DNA from: Halomonas sp.
GTDB taxonomy: Bacteria; Pseudomonadota; Gammaproteobacteria; Pseudomonadales; Oleiphilaceae
Length of the DNA: 7,139 nt
Direction of reading: 5' to 3'
Assembly (NCBI GenBank): GCA_007135745.1
Contig: SLIH01000135.1
Location: 1 to 7,139 of the forward strand
This document shows, piece after piece, positions 7,019 to 7,139 of this stretch. Position 1 is the first letter of the stretch. The number at the start of each line of letters is the position of its first letter. The position numbers were made by a program, and so were the translations under genes. The notes beneath the pieces were generated by a model that made no database searches, had not been told where the DNA came from, and was given only the letters and a program-made list of their open reading frames with translations.

Positions 7019-7055
7019 TTGCACCAAGGCAAAAAACAAAGCGAGCCACCACTGA

Positions 7056-7139
7056 ATGAGCAAATCAATCTACTGCTTCCAGGACGACGCCCTCGGCGAC
7101 CACGATGCCGTAGGATTGGCCCAACTGCTTCGGGAAGGA
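7056..7139 (+). CDS. Amidase-family protein, N-terminal fragment cut by the window end
   Basis: An open frame starts at ATG 7056 and runs to the last base, giving 28 residues (MSKSIYCFQDDALGDHDAVG, then LAQLLREG). The pattern of an aromatic/acidic lead, a DALGDHDA block and a helix ending in REG is typical of the N-terminus of amidase-signature enzymes (GatA-like amidohydrolases), where the next residues usually read EVS. The catalytic Ser-Ser-Lys region would lie outside the window. An in-frame TGA directly before the ATG (7053-7055) excludes any earlier start in this frame. The Shine-Dalgarno is weak (GCGAG at 7041-7045). The long palindrome separates it from atuH, so it is probably a separate transcription unit and not part of terpene catabolism. 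The identification rests on 28 residues. Confidence 0.6.
   Translation, partial: MSKSIYCFQDDALGDHDAVGLAQLLREG

Noticed and set aside
6834..7052. 72-codon frame on the minus strand over the palindrome
   Set aside because: Most of it is the inverted repeat itself, so the frame is explained by the repeat and not by coding selection.
7019..7055. Promoter for the amidase gene
   Set aside because: I saw no convincing -35/-10 pair in the short space between the palindrome and the start codon.

Overview
The window is GC-rich bacterial DNA, coding densely on the + strand. It holds five consecutive genes of what looks like one catabolic operon, followed by an intergenic region with a large palindrome and the first 28 codons of an unrelated amidase-type gene. 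Gene content, order and protein features match the second half of the acyclic terpene utilization cluster (atuD-atuE-atuF-atuG-atuH) known from Pseudomonas aeruginosa and P. citronellolis. The protein style, together with the palindrome (recalled, not searched), suggests a marine gammaproteobacterium such as Marinobacter or a relative. This taxonomic call is an inference.

Layout. Bases 1-46 are the tail of whatever lies upstream (perhaps atuC) plus the ribosome binding site of the first gene. 47-1216 is atuD (citronellyl-CoA dehydrogenase-like acyl-CoA dehydrogenase). 1213-2022 is atuE (isohexenylglutaconyl-CoA hydratase-like), overlapping atuD by ATGA. A gap of 84 bases carries four tandem 7-base repeats. 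2107-4101 is atuF (biotin-carrying alpha subunit of geranyl-CoA carboxylase). 4091-4924 is atuG (HSDL2-like short-chain dehydrogenase), overlapping atuF by 11 bases. 4949-6775 is atuH (acyl-CoA synthetase of the FATP/very-long-chain group). 6776-7055 is non-coding, with a weak hairpin after atuH and a perfect 30-bp inverted repeat enclosing a smaller hairpin. 7056-7139 is the start of an amidase gene that runs off the window.

How the genes work together. AtuH would activate a branched isoprenoid acid to its CoA ester, and AtuD would introduce the 2,3 double bond (citronellyl-CoA to geranyl-CoA). AtuF with the carboxyltransferase AtuC (not in the window) would carboxylate the methyl branch that blocks beta-oxidation. 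AtuE would hydrate the product, and a lyase elsewhere would cleave off the branch. AtuG may supply an oxidation step on an alcohol or 3-hydroxy intermediate. The order argues against the related leucine (liu) operon: there the carboxyltransferase gene lies between the dehydrogenase and hydratase genes, and the carboxylase alpha gene is followed by a lyase gene, not by a short-chain dehydrogenase and an acyl-CoA synthetase.

The pathway is described in the literature, so the genes are not a new system. The least explained parts are the non-coding elements: the long palindrome before the amidase gene and the heptamer array inside the operon.
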